This document shows positions 33,837-43,157 of a stretch of 64,000 bases of DNA, piece after piece. The first letter of the stretch is position 1; each line of letters starts with the position of its first letter. The stretch is from NZ13-RE01 sp964612975. Lineage in GTDB: Bacteria > Dictyoglomota > Dictyoglomia > Dictyoglomales > Dictyoglomaceae. Where the stretch lies: assembly GCA_964612975.1 (NCBI GenBank), contig CAZTGC010000002.1, positions 62,001 through 126,000 of the forward strand, in the 5' to 3' direction. A model generated the notes under the pieces. It was not told the origin of the DNA, did not search any database, and saw only the letters and a program-made list of their open reading frames with translations. Position numbers and translations under genes: made by a program.

Positions 33837-35146
33837 TTTCTGTAAAAATCATTGGTGGAGGACTCGCAGGTTGTGAGGCTGCATGGCAGATTGCTAAAAG
33901 AAAAATTCCTGTAGAGATTTATGAAATGAGACCCATTGTTATGACTCCAGTTCATAAAACAGGGTATTTGGCAGAATTAGTATGTAGTAATTCTTTTAAA
34001 TCTAAAGAGATAACTAATGCCAGCGGATTATTAAAGGAAGAGATGAGAGTTTTGGATTCACTTCTCTTAAAAGTTGCAGGGGAGACCCAAATTCCAGCAG
34101 GAACTGCTTTAGCTGTAGATAGGGAAATGTTTTCAAAGAGAGTAGAAGAGATTCTTTCTCAGAATCCTTATGTAAATATAATTAGAGAAGAGATAAAGGA
34201 GATTCCAAATGAAGGAATTGTCATTATTGCTACAGGACCCTTAACTTCTCCTGATTTTTCAAAAAAACTCCAAGATATCTTAGACACTGAATTTTTATAT
34301 TTTTATGATGCAGTTTCCCCTATAGTTTCTGCAGATTCCTTAAACTTTGATAAATTATATTTTGCATCTCGTTATAAAAAAGGAGAGGAAAGTTATCTTA
34401 ATGCTCCTTTAAATGAAGAAGAATATAAAAGATTTGTGGAAGAATTAATAAAAGCAGAAATTGTAGAATCTCATTTTGAAGGAGAAGAAAGATTTTTCGA
34501 GGGATGTCTTCCCATCGAAGTTATGGCAAAAAGGGGCATTGATACTTTGAGATTTGGTCCTATGAGGCCTGTGGGACTTCCTGATCCAAGAACAGGCAAG
34601 GAACCATATGCTGTGGTTCAATTGAGGCCAGAAAATAAATATAAAACTCTTTATAGTTTAGTGGGATTTCAGACTCGTTTAAGATGGTTGGAACAAAAAA
34701 GAGTCTTTCGCTTAATACCGGGTTTAGAAAGGGCTGAATTTGTAAGATATGGGGTTATGCATAGAAATACTTATTTTTATGCCCCTAAATTTTTAGAACC
34801 AACCCTTCAATTTAAAAAAGATAGAAGAATATTTTTCGCAGGACAGATTATTGGAGTAGAAGGATATATGGAATCTGCGAATATGGGAATAGTTGCGGGA
34901 ATAAATGCTTACAGATTGATAAAGGGAAAGCCTTTAATAATTTTTCCTGAAGATACTATGATTGGCGCCCTTTTAAGTTATATATCATCTCCAATTCCAA
35001 TAGACAACTATCAACCCATGAATGCCAATTTTGGATTATTAACTCCTTTGAATAAACCTATAAAAGATAAAAGATTGAAACATGAAATTATGGCAAAAAG
35101 GGCATTGGAGTCTCTTTATGATATAATAAAAAGATTTAATATTTAA
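33833..35146 (+). CDS. trmFO: Methylenetetrahydrofolate--tRNA-(uracil-54) methyltransferase
   Basis: A 437-residue flavoprotein that makes m5U54 in tRNA with methylene-THF. FAD motif IIGGGLAGCEAAW, CSNSFKS with the catalytic Cys, and GVEGYMESANMGIVAG near the C-terminus are typical. It overlaps topA by ATGA and is 2 bp before the recombinase gene. Full length. Confidence 0.96.
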   Translation: MISVKIIGGGLAGCEAAWQIAKRKIPVEIYEMRPIVMTPVHKTGYLAELVCSNSFKSKEITNASGLLKEEMRVLDSLLLKVAGETQIPAGTALAVDREMFSKRVEEILSQNPYVNIIREEIKEIPNEGIVIIATGPLTSPDFSKKLQDILDTEFLYFYDAVSPIVSADSLNFDKLYFASRYKKGEESYLNAPLNEEEYKRFVEELIKAEIVESHFEGEERFFEGCLPIEVMAKRGIDTLRFGPMRPVGLPDPRTGKEPYAVVQLRPENKYKTLYSLVGFQTRLRWLEQKRVFRLIPGLERAEFVRYGVMHRNTYFYAPKFLEPTLQFKKDRRIFFAGQIIGVEGYMESANMGIVAGINAYRLIKGKPLIIFPEDTMIGALLSYISSPIPIDNYQPMNANFGLLTPLNKPIKDKRLKHEIMAKRALESLYDIIKRFNI

Positions 35147-35148
35147 AT

Positions 35149-36033
35149 ATGGAACTTTTAGGAGAGATAAAAGAGTTTTTAAATTATATAAGGTTGGAAA
35201 GAAATTATTCGGAGAATACATTGAGAAGTTATAGGGTAGATTTACTTGATTACTACAATTTTTGTAAAAAAAATAAGTTAGATTTTGAAGATAAAAAAAC
35301 CATAAGAAACTTTTTATTTTATTTATCTCAAAAGGGATATAAAAGAACAACCCTTGCGAGAAAAATAATAAGTCTTAGAAGTTTTTTAATATATCTTCTT
35401 AGAAATGATAAAATTAAAGAAGATTTATCTATTTATCTTACCACTCCTAAAATAGAGAGAAGACTTCCTATCTTTCTTTCTCAAGAGGAGATAGAAAAAT
35501 TATTATCTTTAATATCCATAGAAAAACCCTTAGAAATAAGGGATAGGGCTATTATAGAAACCTTATATGCTACAGGAATTAGAGTAGGAGAGCTTGTAAA
35601 AATAAAAGATAAAGATATTAATTGGGAATTAGGAGAGATTAAGGTTTTGGGAAAAAGATCAAAGGAAAGAATTGTAGTTTTAGGAGAAGAAACTTTAAAA
35701 ATCTTGAGATTTTATTATGAAAGAGTTAGGCCAAAACTTTTAAAAACTGATACAAATATATTTTTCATTAATGCCAAAGGTAAGCCTTTATCTGATAGAG
35801 GGGTAAGATTAATTATCTCAAAATATTCTAAGATATTAAAAAGAAAGTTTTCTCCTCATACTTTAAGACATACTTTTGCTACTCATCTTTTGGAGGGTGG
35901 GGCTGATTTGAGGTCTGTCCAAGAATTATTAGGGCACGTTAGAATCTCAACTACCCAAATTTATACCCATATAACAAGGGAACAAATTCAGAAAATATAT
36001 TTTTCTTCCCATCCTCGAGGTCGAAAGGAATAA
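35149..36033 (+). CDS. xerC: Tyrosine recombinase (XerC/XerD type)
   Basis: A 294-residue tyrosine recombinase. SAM-like N-terminal domain (RLERNYSENTLRSYRVDL), then catalytic ATGIRVGELVK (Arg), GKRSKERIV (Lys), PHTLRHTFATHLLEGGA (His, Arg) and LLGHVRISTTQIYTH (His/Tyr). The position after trmFO matches chromosome-dimer-resolving XerC genes, so a phage integrase is unlikely. It follows trmFO by 2 bp with no separate promoter. Confidence 0.93.
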   Translation: MELLGEIKEFLNYIRLERNYSENTLRSYRVDLLDYYNFCKKNKLDFEDKKTIRNFLFYLSQKGYKRTTLARKIISLRSFLIYLLRNDKIKEDLSIYLTTPKIERRLPIFLSQEEIEKLLSLISIEKPLEIRDRAIIETLYATGIRVGELVKIKDKDINWELGEIKVLGKRSKERIVVLGEETLKILRFYYERVRPKLLKTDTNIFFINAKGKPLSDRGVRLIISKYSKILKRKFSPHTLRHTFATHLLEGGADLRSVQELLGHVRISTTQIYTHITREQIQKIYFSSHPRGRKE

Positions 36034-36053
36034 TGTAAGATAAGGAGGTTTTT

Positions 36054-36548
36054 ATGAAGAGGAAATTTTTTATTAATTGTTTGCTTATTTTATTAATTTT
36101 TAATTTAGGAATAGCAAAAGATATCTATCACTTAGATTTCTCAAAAGAGCCTACCTTAGGTAATTTGATTTATGAGGTATCAAGGGGAGTGAGAAAGGAG
36201 AAAGAAAACAACTTTTATTATTTGGCTTTTATGAGACCTGAGAGTTTTTTAAAAATATACACCCCTGTAAGTAAAGATATAACTCCCCTAAGGGTGATTT
36301 TGAGAATTACTGCCATGACCCCAATTCTTCCATATACTGAAAACTGGGTCCCTATAGAGATATTGGTAAACGATAAAAGTATAGTTCGAGGATGGGATAT
36401 TGGTAGTAATATTTATATCTCACCTTCCTTTGATATAACTTCTTATTGGTTAAAAGGATCCACAAATAAAATGGAAATAAGATTAGAAAAAGAAGCTAAT
36501 GGTGAATTATGGTTAAAAAGTATTGAAATTGTGGTTTATGAAAGATAA
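36054..36548 (+). CDS. Exported protein of unknown function
   Basis: A 164-residue protein with a signal peptide (about 1-20: KRKFFINCLLILLIFNLGIA) and a predicted mostly beta mature part. The segments LRVILRITAMTPILPYTENW and WLKGSTNKMEIRLEKEANG look like a jelly-roll or carbohydrate-binding-like sandwich, but I do not recognise the family. AAGGAGG lies before the ATG. It overlaps the converging minus-strand gene by 13 bp, so no terminator separates them. It may be anchored by nothing else; no lipobox Cys is present. Confidence 0.6.
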   Translation: MKRKFFINCLLILLIFNLGIAKDIYHLDFSKEPTLGNLIYEVSRGVRKEKENNFYYLAFMRPESFLKIYTPVSKDITPLRVILRITAMTPILPYTENWVPIEILVNDKSIVRGWDIGSNIYISPSFDITSYWLKGSTNKMEIRLEKEANGELWLKSIEIVVYER

Positions 36549-37243
36549 AAAACTAAATTAAAGTTTTGGAAATCTAAAGAGAAATATTCCTTATTAGATT
36601 TTTCTATAAAAATCCTATGGGGAAGGGAAAATTCTTTTATCCCTTCCCTTGATGGATATCCCGATAGATTTATGAGAAGATTGGCTAAAAAACTTTTTTC
36701 TTCTTCTAACAAATAATATTTGTCTGACTGGTAAAGCTTTTCACCTTTAAAGACAAAATCGGAATTTAATCTTGGAAAATAGTTGAAATTTATGGAAAAA
36801 GTTATAAATTTAGAAACCTTTAAATACCAAGAAAGAATTTCCCAAATAAAATTTTGAATTCCTATTTCCTTACTGGGGAAAATTAGCAGTTCAGAAGATA
36901 AAGGTATTTTGTTTTTCTTTATGAAGTTTTCAATATTCTCCAGTAAATTAATTATATTTTTTTCATGCTCTTGGGATTTTCTATCCTCTATCAATATAAA
37001 TGCTCTTATATCTTCTATCTCCCTTAACATCTTTATTAATATATCTAAAATATTTTGATTTTTATTCATCCAAGCCTGAAAGTTTTTAATTTCTTCAAAG
37101 GACTTCAATAACTCTTTTTCTTCTCCCCTCTGGAAATAATATAAAAACCTGAGGGTCTCTTTTCCCCAAGAAAAAGGAAAGAAAATTTTTTCAAGGAATT
37201 CATCTAAAATTTTTTCAATGATCTTTTTATCTGTTATCTTCAT
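36536..37243 (-). CDS. Protein of unknown function at the end of the gcv-cca run
   Basis: A 235-residue protein I do not recognise. It is rich in Phe, Ile, Lys and Glu, has predicted alpha-helices, no membrane span and no signal peptide. It overlaps the cca gene by 17 bp and so is translated from the same message as cca and the two radical SAM genes. The C-terminus is a run of aromatic/hydrophobic residues (FSLDFQNFNLVFYLS). Base composition matches its neighbours. Its 3' end overlaps the exported protein gene. Confidence 0.6.
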   Translation of the reverse strand: MKITDKKIIEKILDEFLEKIFFPFSWGKETLRFLYYFQRGEEKELLKSFEEIKNFQAWMNKNQNILDILIKMLREIEDIRAFILIEDRKSQEHEKNIINLLENIENFIKKNKIPLSSELLIFPSKEIGIQNFIWEILSWYLKVSKFITFSINFNYFPRLNSDFVFKGEKLYQSDKYYLLEEEKSFLANLLINLSGYPSREGIKEFSLPHRIFIEKSNKEYFSLDFQNFNLVFYLS

Positions 37244-38627
37244 TTGCTAAGATTTTTTCTAAAAATTTTAATGCCTCGTCCTTATTCTTTACCAGACCTT
37301 CCTGTTGTGCTTGTATTAAAGATTCTTTAAGCTTTCCAATCAAAGGAGAGGGTTGCAAAGAAAAATGTCTCATAATTTCATTTCCAGAGAGTATAGTCTT
37401 TATCTCTTTCTTACTTAAGTATATCTCTAAGACCTCTTTAGAAAAAGATAATAAATCCTCAGAAGGTTTTAAGGAAAATTGATCTGCTAAAAATAACAAT
37501 ATTGTTCCTATAGTTTCCTCTTTTAATTTATTTATCATTTTTAGTTTATTCCCTTTTTTATCTTTGAATATAAAGGAAGGATAAAGATGGAATTTAATTA
37601 ATTTTTTTAGAAAATCTTCTTCTTTTTTACTAAATCTTAATCTTTCTGAAATCTCCTCCACCATAAGACTTCCTAAATTCTCATGCCCATAATAACGGAC
37701 TTTTCCTTCTTCGTCCCTCAAAAAGGTTTTTTCCTTTCCTATATCATGAATTAATATTGAAAACTTCAATAATTCTTTCTTTGTAAATTCAGAATAAATC
37801 TCTTCTTTTAAATAATCTATAAGATTCTCAAAGATTTCAGGAAATAGCCTATCAAGATAATAGTAAATATATTCAAATTTACCCAGAGCTTCAAAGGAGT
37901 GAAAAAGGGGATTTGTATGATGAGGTTCGTTCCAAGGAACATTTTCTAAAGATGATAACTCTGGTAGAATTTCTTCTAATATTCCTAACTCGTGCATTCT
38001 TATCCAAACTTCCTTAGTGAAAGAGGATTTTAAGATCTTAAAAATCTCATTATGAATTCTTTCTCCCTTTACATTTTTCAATCTTTTTTTACTATCTATT
38101 ATTAATTTCTCAGTAGGGTAAGTAATTTTAAATCCTAAATTAGAAGCAAATCTAAAGGCTCTAAGGATTCTTAAAGGATCTTTCAAAATACTACTTTCTG
38201 AACAAACTCTTAATTTCCCTTCCTTTAAATCTTTGATACCTCCTAATGGATCTAAAATCTTGAAATTGTTTATCTCAAGAAGAACTGAGTTTATTGTGAA
38301 ATCCCTTCTTTTAAGTTCCTCTAATAAATCTCTTCCTTCTTTCGGCGTAAAATCAAATATATAATTTTCATTATTAAAATTAGCGGTAATCCTAAAATAT
38401 TTCCTTTCTTCATCTAATGGGAAAATCTTTCCTTTAATACTTTTTGAAAAGATCTCTAAAATTCTATAGGAAAAGGGATGTATAATGAAATCTAAATCTT
38501 TACTTTCTCTACCAAGAAGAAAATCTCTTAAAAATCCCCCAACTAAATATAATTTTGTCCTATGATTACATAATTCATGTAATATGAAAAAAACTTTTGC
38601 TAAATCCTTGCAAAATTTAAAGAGCAT
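37227..38627 (-). CDS. cca: CCA-adding enzyme / tRNA nucleotidyltransferase with HD domain
   Basis: A 466-residue class II nucleotidyltransferase. The N-terminal GGFLRDFLLGRESKDLDFII contains the catalytic DxD, followed by RDFTINSVLLEI and the RILRAFRFASNLGF B/A-recognition region; a C-terminal HD domain (HDIGKEKT, with HENLGS) follows from about residue 280. It adds or repairs 3' CCA; the HD domain may give phosphatase or 2',3'-cyclic phosphodiesterase activity. Most tRNA genes here encode CCA, so repair would be its main job. It overlaps the radical SAM gene by 28 bp and the unknown gene by 17 bp. Confidence 0.92.
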   Translation of the reverse strand: MLFKFCKDLAKVFFILHELCNHRTKLYLVGGFLRDFLLGRESKDLDFIIHPFSYRILEIFSKSIKGKIFPLDEERKYFRITANFNNENYIFDFTPKEGRDLLEELKRRDFTINSVLLEINNFKILDPLGGIKDLKEGKLRVCSESSILKDPLRILRAFRFASNLGFKITYPTEKLIIDSKKRLKNVKGERIHNEIFKILKSSFTKEVWIRMHELGILEEILPELSSLENVPWNEPHHTNPLFHSFEALGKFEYIYYYLDRLFPEIFENLIDYLKEEIYSEFTKKELLKFSILIHDIGKEKTFLRDEEGKVRYYGHENLGSLMVEEISERLRFSKKEEDFLKKLIKFHLYPSFIFKDKKGNKLKMINKLKEETIGTILLFLADQFSLKPSEDLLSFSKEVLEIYLSKKEIKTILSGNEIMRHFSLQPSPLIGKLKESLIQAQQEGLVKNKDEALKFLEKILANEDNR

Positions 38628-39565
38628 TTTCCCTTTTCAAGAATTTCCTTTATTTTATCTATCTCTTCTTTTCTAATGGATCTTGGGAAATTATATGGAG
38701 TAATTCTTGGGGTTTCATTATAATAAGGTCTATTACAGTCGGGACATCCTGCAGTTAAAAATATCCTTTCAAAATAGGGATAGGATAGGTTAAGCCACCA
38801 ATCTTCAATTATTAATCTATCTTCATCATCGAATCTTAAATTTTCGAAATTTATTAGATTTTCCTTTAAAAGATAGGTTACAATTTGAATTTTTCTATAG
38901 GTCAGATAATCCGGTGGGTTCCTGTTTTCTAACTTTGTGCCAGGCAATGGGGTAAAGGCAAATAAAGCAATAGTAATTTTTTCTCTTATTAATTCGTTTA
39001 TAATCTCCAGTAGATTTCTTTCCTTTTCTCCTAATCCAATTATTATATGGGTTGTAATTTTTCCTTTATATCTCTTGCCTGCTTCTCTTAGTAATCTTAT
39101 CCTATCCTCCCAAGATTTTTCCTTTATTCTTACAAATAACTCTCTATCAGCTACATCAAGAGATATGTTTATTCTGTCAATTTCCAATCTAAAAAATTCG
39201 TTAAATTCTTTTAAATCCTCTACAGGTGCAGATAAAGAGATAGGTAAGTCAAAATTCTTTAAATTTAAAATTAAATCTTTAATACTTTCCTTCCAGAGTT
39301 TTGAATTTGTAACTTGTAGGCATATTCGCTTAAAATGATGCTTTTTATCCTTTAATAAAGAAAATAATTCTTTGTACTCTATTGGAGGCCATATTATTCG
39401 AGAGAGATAAAAATTATTATTTTTACTTTCCTTTGCTTGACTACAAAAGGCACAATTATTTTGACATCTTCCAAAGGTTAAAAGATATAAAGTTGTTGGA
39501 GAATCTTCTTTTATCTTATTCTTTTTTAAAAGTTCTAGGCATCCATAGGATATTCCAATTTTCAT
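38600..39565 (-). CDS. Radical SAM protein, candidate LipS2-type lipoyl synthase subunit
   Basis: A 321-residue radical SAM protein with the cluster motif GRCQNNCAFCSQ (C34, C38, C41). Near the C-terminus AGCPDCNRPYYNETP holds C274 and C277, and C314 lies in GKCSL, possible ligands of a second Fe-S cluster. Such proteins are usually labelled biotin synthase-like. In archaea and some bacteria, LipS1 and LipS2 together insert the two sulfurs of lipoyl groups. Its position after gcvT-gcvH-gcvPA-gcvPB and the other radical SAM gene makes this the best guess. I start at ATG 39565, overlapping its partner by 4 bp. Confidence 0.62.
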   Translation of the reverse strand: MKIGISYGCLELLKKNKIKEDSPTTLYLLTFGRCQNNCAFCSQAKESKNNNFYLSRIIWPPIEYKELFSLLKDKKHHFKRICLQVTNSKLWKESIKDLILNLKNFDLPISLSAPVEDLKEFNEFFRLEIDRINISLDVADRELFVRIKEKSWEDRIRLLREAGKRYKGKITTHIIIGLGEKERNLLEIINELIREKITIALFAFTPLPGTKLENRNPPDYLTYRKIQIVTYLLKENLINFENLRFDDEDRLIIEDWWLNLSYPYFERIFLTAGCPDCNRPYYNETPRITPYNFPRSIRKEEIDKIKEILEKGKCSLNFARI

Positions 39566-40374
39566 TTCAAAAAAGCGCAACACTCGTCAAAATATTCTTC
39601 TATTAAATTATACCTTTTGAGATGTTCTAAGACCTTAGGGGAAGGATTCACAATTCCTCTAAAACCTAGTTCAAAAGCTAAGAGATCTATTTCTTCTCTA
39701 TAATCGCCTGAGGGTCTCACACAACCTAAATATAGTTTTGCCTTTGGAATTTTATTTATAGTAAAAAGAAATAATTCTTGAATCCTTTTGATATTGGGTG
39801 GATTTATATGTTCTAAAGGAGTATTTTTAATGGGAGTAAATATAATAAAGATTATCTTTGAAGGATGAAATTTAGATAAAAATTCTATAGCCTCATATTC
39901 CTTTTCAACTTTCCCTTTATTTAATCCTAAGACTATATGGGGACTTACTGAAAAAATTTCCTTTAGTAATCTAAAGGTACTTTTAAATTCTTCAGCTGTC
40001 TTTTTAAGGTGAAAGATATTCTGGATTATTTCCTCGTCTATAGTAATATCAAAGGATATCTCATCTACAATTCCCATAATGTTATTAATATCTCCTTCAT
40101 TTATTAACCCTAAATGATAGTTTAGTTTAAATCCCTTCTCTTTTAAATTTCTTAGGAGATTTTTTGGAATAAATGGCAATTTCCCGTTAGAATCAAATCC
40201 ACCACTTACTAATATACTTTTATAATTATTACTCCTTAGTTTTCTTTCTATCTGAGAAAGGGGAATCATACCTTTAAGATAATGACCTTTACAATGATCA
40301 CATTGAAGATTACATATCTCTCCTGTTATGCTTATTGGTAAGGTTTTTTTTGGGTTTATAACTATTATCCCCAT
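39562..40374 (-). CDS. Radical SAM protein, candidate LipS1-type lipoyl synthase subunit
   Basis: A 270-residue radical SAM protein. ICNLQCDHCKG carries C21, C25 and C28 for the SAM cluster; GCVRPSGDYREEID near C218 and the ending ECCAF (C265, C266) may hold a second cluster. The start overlaps the gcvPB end by 10 bp, and its stop overlaps the next radical SAM gene by 4 bp, so both are coupled to glycine cleavage. No LipA-type synthase or lipoate ligase is in the window. Which of the two is LipS1 and which LipS2 I cannot tell; other sulfur-insertion roles remain possible. Confidence 0.62.
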   Translation of the reverse strand: MGIIVINPKKTLPISITGEICNLQCDHCKGHYLKGMIPLSQIERKLRSNNYKSILVSGGFDSNGKLPFIPKNLLRNLKEKGFKLNYHLGLINEGDINNIMGIVDEISFDITIDEEIIQNIFHLKKTAEEFKSTFRLLKEIFSVSPHIVLGLNKGKVEKEYEAIEFLSKFHPSKIIFIIFTPIKNTPLEHINPPNIKRIQELFLFTINKIPKAKLYLGCVRPSGDYREEIDLLAFELGFRGIVNPSPKVLEHLKRYNLIEEYFDECCAFLK

Positions 40375-41801
40375 TTTACTCTTAAATTCTTTGCTGCAAG
40401 AACTTCATCTAATCTTTTTATAGGGGTATTATGGGGAGCTGTTTTTACTATATCTGCATTTTCTTTGATTTCTTTATTGATTTTTTCTAAGACAGAGACA
40501 AAGTTGTCTAAGGTATATTTTGTTTCTGTTTCTGTTGGTTCAATCATTAAAGCTTCTTCTACTATCAAAGGAAAGTACATAGTAGGAGCATGAATTCCAA
40601 AATCTAATATCCTCTTTGCTATATCTAAAACTTTCACTCCCTTTTCCTTTTGTTTCTTTCCAGATAATACAAATTCATGTTTACATAGGGAAGGATAGGG
40701 TAGATCAAAAATATCTTTTAGTTTTTCCTTTAGATAATTTGCATTAAGTACTGCTATTTCTGTACTTTTCCTTAATCCTTCTTCTCCCATAAGTTTGATG
40801 TAAATAAAGGCTTTAAGAAGAACTGAGAAATTACCATAAAAACTCCTAACTCTCCCAATGCTTTTGGGGATATCATAATTTAGAAAATATTTTTCCCCAT
40901 CAAAATCTACTAATGGTCTTGGAAGATAATGAGTTAAGTATTCCTTTACCCCAACAGGTCCTGCTCCAGGCCCTCCTCCACCATGAGGAGTAGAAAAGGT
41001 CTTATGAAGATTTATATGAATTACATCAAATCCCATATCTCCAGGTCTTGCATATCCCATGATTCCATTTAAATTGGCACCATCATAATACAATAAAGCT
41101 CCTTCTCTATGTGCTATCTCTGAAATTTCTTCTATATTTTTCTCAAATAATCCAAGGGTATTGGGGTTAGTTAACATTAATACTGCCGTATCTTTATTTA
41201 TGTATTTTTTTAAAATATTGGGATCTACTAATCCTCTTTCATCTGAGGGAATTTCTATGGTTTTAAATCCTGCCATTACTGCACTGGCAGGATTAGTGCC
41301 ATGGGCAGAATCAGGAACTAATACGATATTTCTTTTTTCCCCTTTATCTTTTAAATAAGCTTTTATTATTAATAGACCTGTCAGTTCTCCGTGGGCTCCT
41401 GCCGATGGTTGAAAGGTGAATCTATCCATACCCGTAATATTACATAATAATCTTTCCAACTCATAGATTATTTGGAGACATCCTTGACTTAAATCTTCTG
41501 ATGTGTAGGGATGAGTCTTAGTAAAGCCGGGAAGATATGCTAATTCTTCATTTATCTTTGGATTATATTTCATAGTACAGGAACCTAAAGGATAGAATCC
41601 TAAGTCTATTCCAAAATTTCTTAAAGAGAGGTTTGTAAAATGTCTTACCACTTCTACTTCACTCAATTGTGGTAGAGGTAAATCTTTTCTTAAAAGCTCT
41701 TTTGGTAGTTCCTCTTGGGGGAAAAACTCTATATCTTCAGGGAGGGAAATAGTATCTCTATCTTCGTTACAGATTTCATAAATTAAAGGGACTTCTTTCA
41801 T
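40365..41801 (-). CDS. gcvPB: Glycine decarboxylase P protein, subunit 2
   Basis: A 478-residue PLP subunit of the two-gene glycine decarboxylase. The PLP Lys is in NLHKTFSTPHGGGGPGAG (K267), with QPSAGAHGEL and DSAHGTNPASAVMAG upstream. With GcvPA it decarboxylates glycine and transfers the aminomethyl group to lipoyl-GcvH. It overlaps gcvPA by 4 bp and the first radical SAM gene by 10 bp. Length and order are as in other two-subunit systems. Confidence 0.96.
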   Translation of the reverse strand: MKEVPLIYEICNEDRDTISLPEDIEFFPQEELPKELLRKDLPLPQLSEVEVVRHFTNLSLRNFGIDLGFYPLGSCTMKYNPKINEELAYLPGFTKTHPYTSEDLSQGCLQIIYELERLLCNITGMDRFTFQPSAGAHGELTGLLIIKAYLKDKGEKRNIVLVPDSAHGTNPASAVMAGFKTIEIPSDERGLVDPNILKKYINKDTAVLMLTNPNTLGLFEKNIEEISEIAHREGALLYYDGANLNGIMGYARPGDMGFDVIHINLHKTFSTPHGGGGPGAGPVGVKEYLTHYLPRPLVDFDGEKYFLNYDIPKSIGRVRSFYGNFSVLLKAFIYIKLMGEEGLRKSTEIAVLNANYLKEKLKDIFDLPYPSLCKHEFVLSGKKQKEKGVKVLDIAKRILDFGIHAPTMYFPLIVEEALMIEPTETETKYTLDNFVSVLEKINKEIKENADIVKTAPHNTPIKRLDEVLAAKNLRVKWG

Positions 41802-43153
41802 TTTAAAACCTCCCCCATAGTCTTTACGAGATAATCAATTTCTTCTTTAGTGTTCATTTCTGTGAAGGCTAAGAGGAGTTCTTTATCCCTTTCAAGGAAA
41901 AATCTATTTAAAGGGATACCTGGAAGAATTCTCTTATCCTTTAAAGCTTCATAAACAATTTTTACAGGTTTTTTAAATTTAATTACAAATTCATTGAAAA
42001 AATAAGATGGATAAGTAAGTTCTAAATTATCAATATTTTCTAAAAGTTTCTTTTTTGCATAATGGGCTCTATCATAACATAATTCTGCAACTCTCTTTAA
42101 TCCCTTCCTTCCTAAAAGAGAAAGATAAACAGCTGTTGCTAAGGCACTGAGAGCCTCATTGCTACAAATATTAGATGTCGCCTTTGCTCTCCTTATATGC
42201 TGTTCTCTTGTTTGTAATGTTGAGACAAAACCTCTTTTCCCTTCCACATCTCTTGTCTCTCCAATTAATCTTCCAGGAATTTGTCTTATAAATTCTCTCT
42301 TAGTAGCAAATACTCCTAAATATGGTCCTCCAAAATTTAAAGGAGAACCGAGACATTGTCCTTCTCCTACTACTATATCTGCATTATATTCACCTGGTGG
42401 TTTTAAAATTCCAAGGGATATAGGGTATATTACGGAGATAAATAAAGAATTATTTTTGTGGACTAAATCAGAAATATATTCAATTTTACTTTCTATTACT
42501 CCAAAAAAGTTGGGATTTTGAATTATAAAACATGAGGTTTCATCAGATAAATATTCTTGTATAATCCTTAAATCTGTTTCTCCATTCTCATTCAAGGGAA
42601 TTTCTTTATAATTCAACTCCATACCCTTAAGATAAGTTTTTAATATTTCTCTATATTCAGGATGAACTCCTTGGGATATTAGAATATCTCTTTTTCCATT
42701 AATTCTATAAGCCATTAAACTTGCTTCTGCTACGCCTGAACCTGCTTCATATAAAGATGCGTTTGCAACTTCCATACCTGTTAAATCACATATAAGACTT
42801 TGATATTCAAACAAGGCTTGAAGAAAACCCTGGCTTACTTCTGGTTGATATGGTGTATAGGAGGTATAGAAGGTTGGATACGAAATAATTTGCTTTATAA
42901 CAGGAGGAATATAATGATTATATGCGCCTCCTCCTAAGAAGGATATAAAATCTTTACATTTATTTTTATTAGAAATTTCTTCTAATTCTCTACAAATTTC
43001 TATTTCGGATTTTGGATTAGGCAATTTAAATTTTTCTCTTGCTTTTTCTTTTATAGACTCTGGAATATCAGCAAAAAATTCTTCAAGGGTTTCAATGTTA
43101 AGAAAACTAAGCATTTCCTGTATTTCTTTAGGAGTATGAGGAAAATAGACCAT
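41798..43153 (-). CDS. gcvPA: Glycine decarboxylase P protein, subunit 1
   Basis: A 451-residue N-terminal half of glycine decarboxylase. FPHTPKEIQEML at the N-terminus, FLGGGAYNHYIPP, YTPYQPEVSQGFLQ and TLQTREQHIRRAKATSN are typical. The aminotransferase-type fold supports the active PLP subunit GcvPB but lacks the PLP Lys. It follows gcvH by 4 bp. Complete. Confidence 0.95.
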   Translation of the reverse strand: MVYFPHTPKEIQEMLSFLNIETLEEFFADIPESIKEKAREKFKLPNPKSEIEICRELEEISNKNKCKDFISFLGGGAYNHYIPPVIKQIISYPTFYTSYTPYQPEVSQGFLQALFEYQSLICDLTGMEVANASLYEAGSGVAEASLMAYRINGKRDILISQGVHPEYREILKTYLKGMELNYKEIPLNENGETDLRIIQEYLSDETSCFIIQNPNFFGVIESKIEYISDLVHKNNSLFISVIYPISLGILKPPGEYNADIVVGEGQCLGSPLNFGGPYLGVFATKREFIRQIPGRLIGETRDVEGKRGFVSTLQTREQHIRRAKATSNICSNEALSALATAVYLSLLGRKGLKRVAELCYDRAHYAKKKLLENIDNLELTYPSYFFNEFVIKFKKPVKIVYEALKDKRILPGIPLNRFFLERDKELLLAFTEMNTKEEIDYLVKTMGEVLK

Positions 43154-43157
43154 ATAT

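Noticed and set aside
35149..36033. Phage integrase or mobile element
   Set aside because: The tyrosine recombinase sits in the conserved topA-trmFO-xer order, with no attachment repeats, phage genes or composition change.
38600..40374. The radical SAM pair as biotin synthase or HydE/HydG-type enzymes
   Set aside because: No biotin or hydrogenase genes are nearby and the C-terminal cysteine patterns plus gcv coupling fit lipoyl synthesis better; kept as an alternative only.
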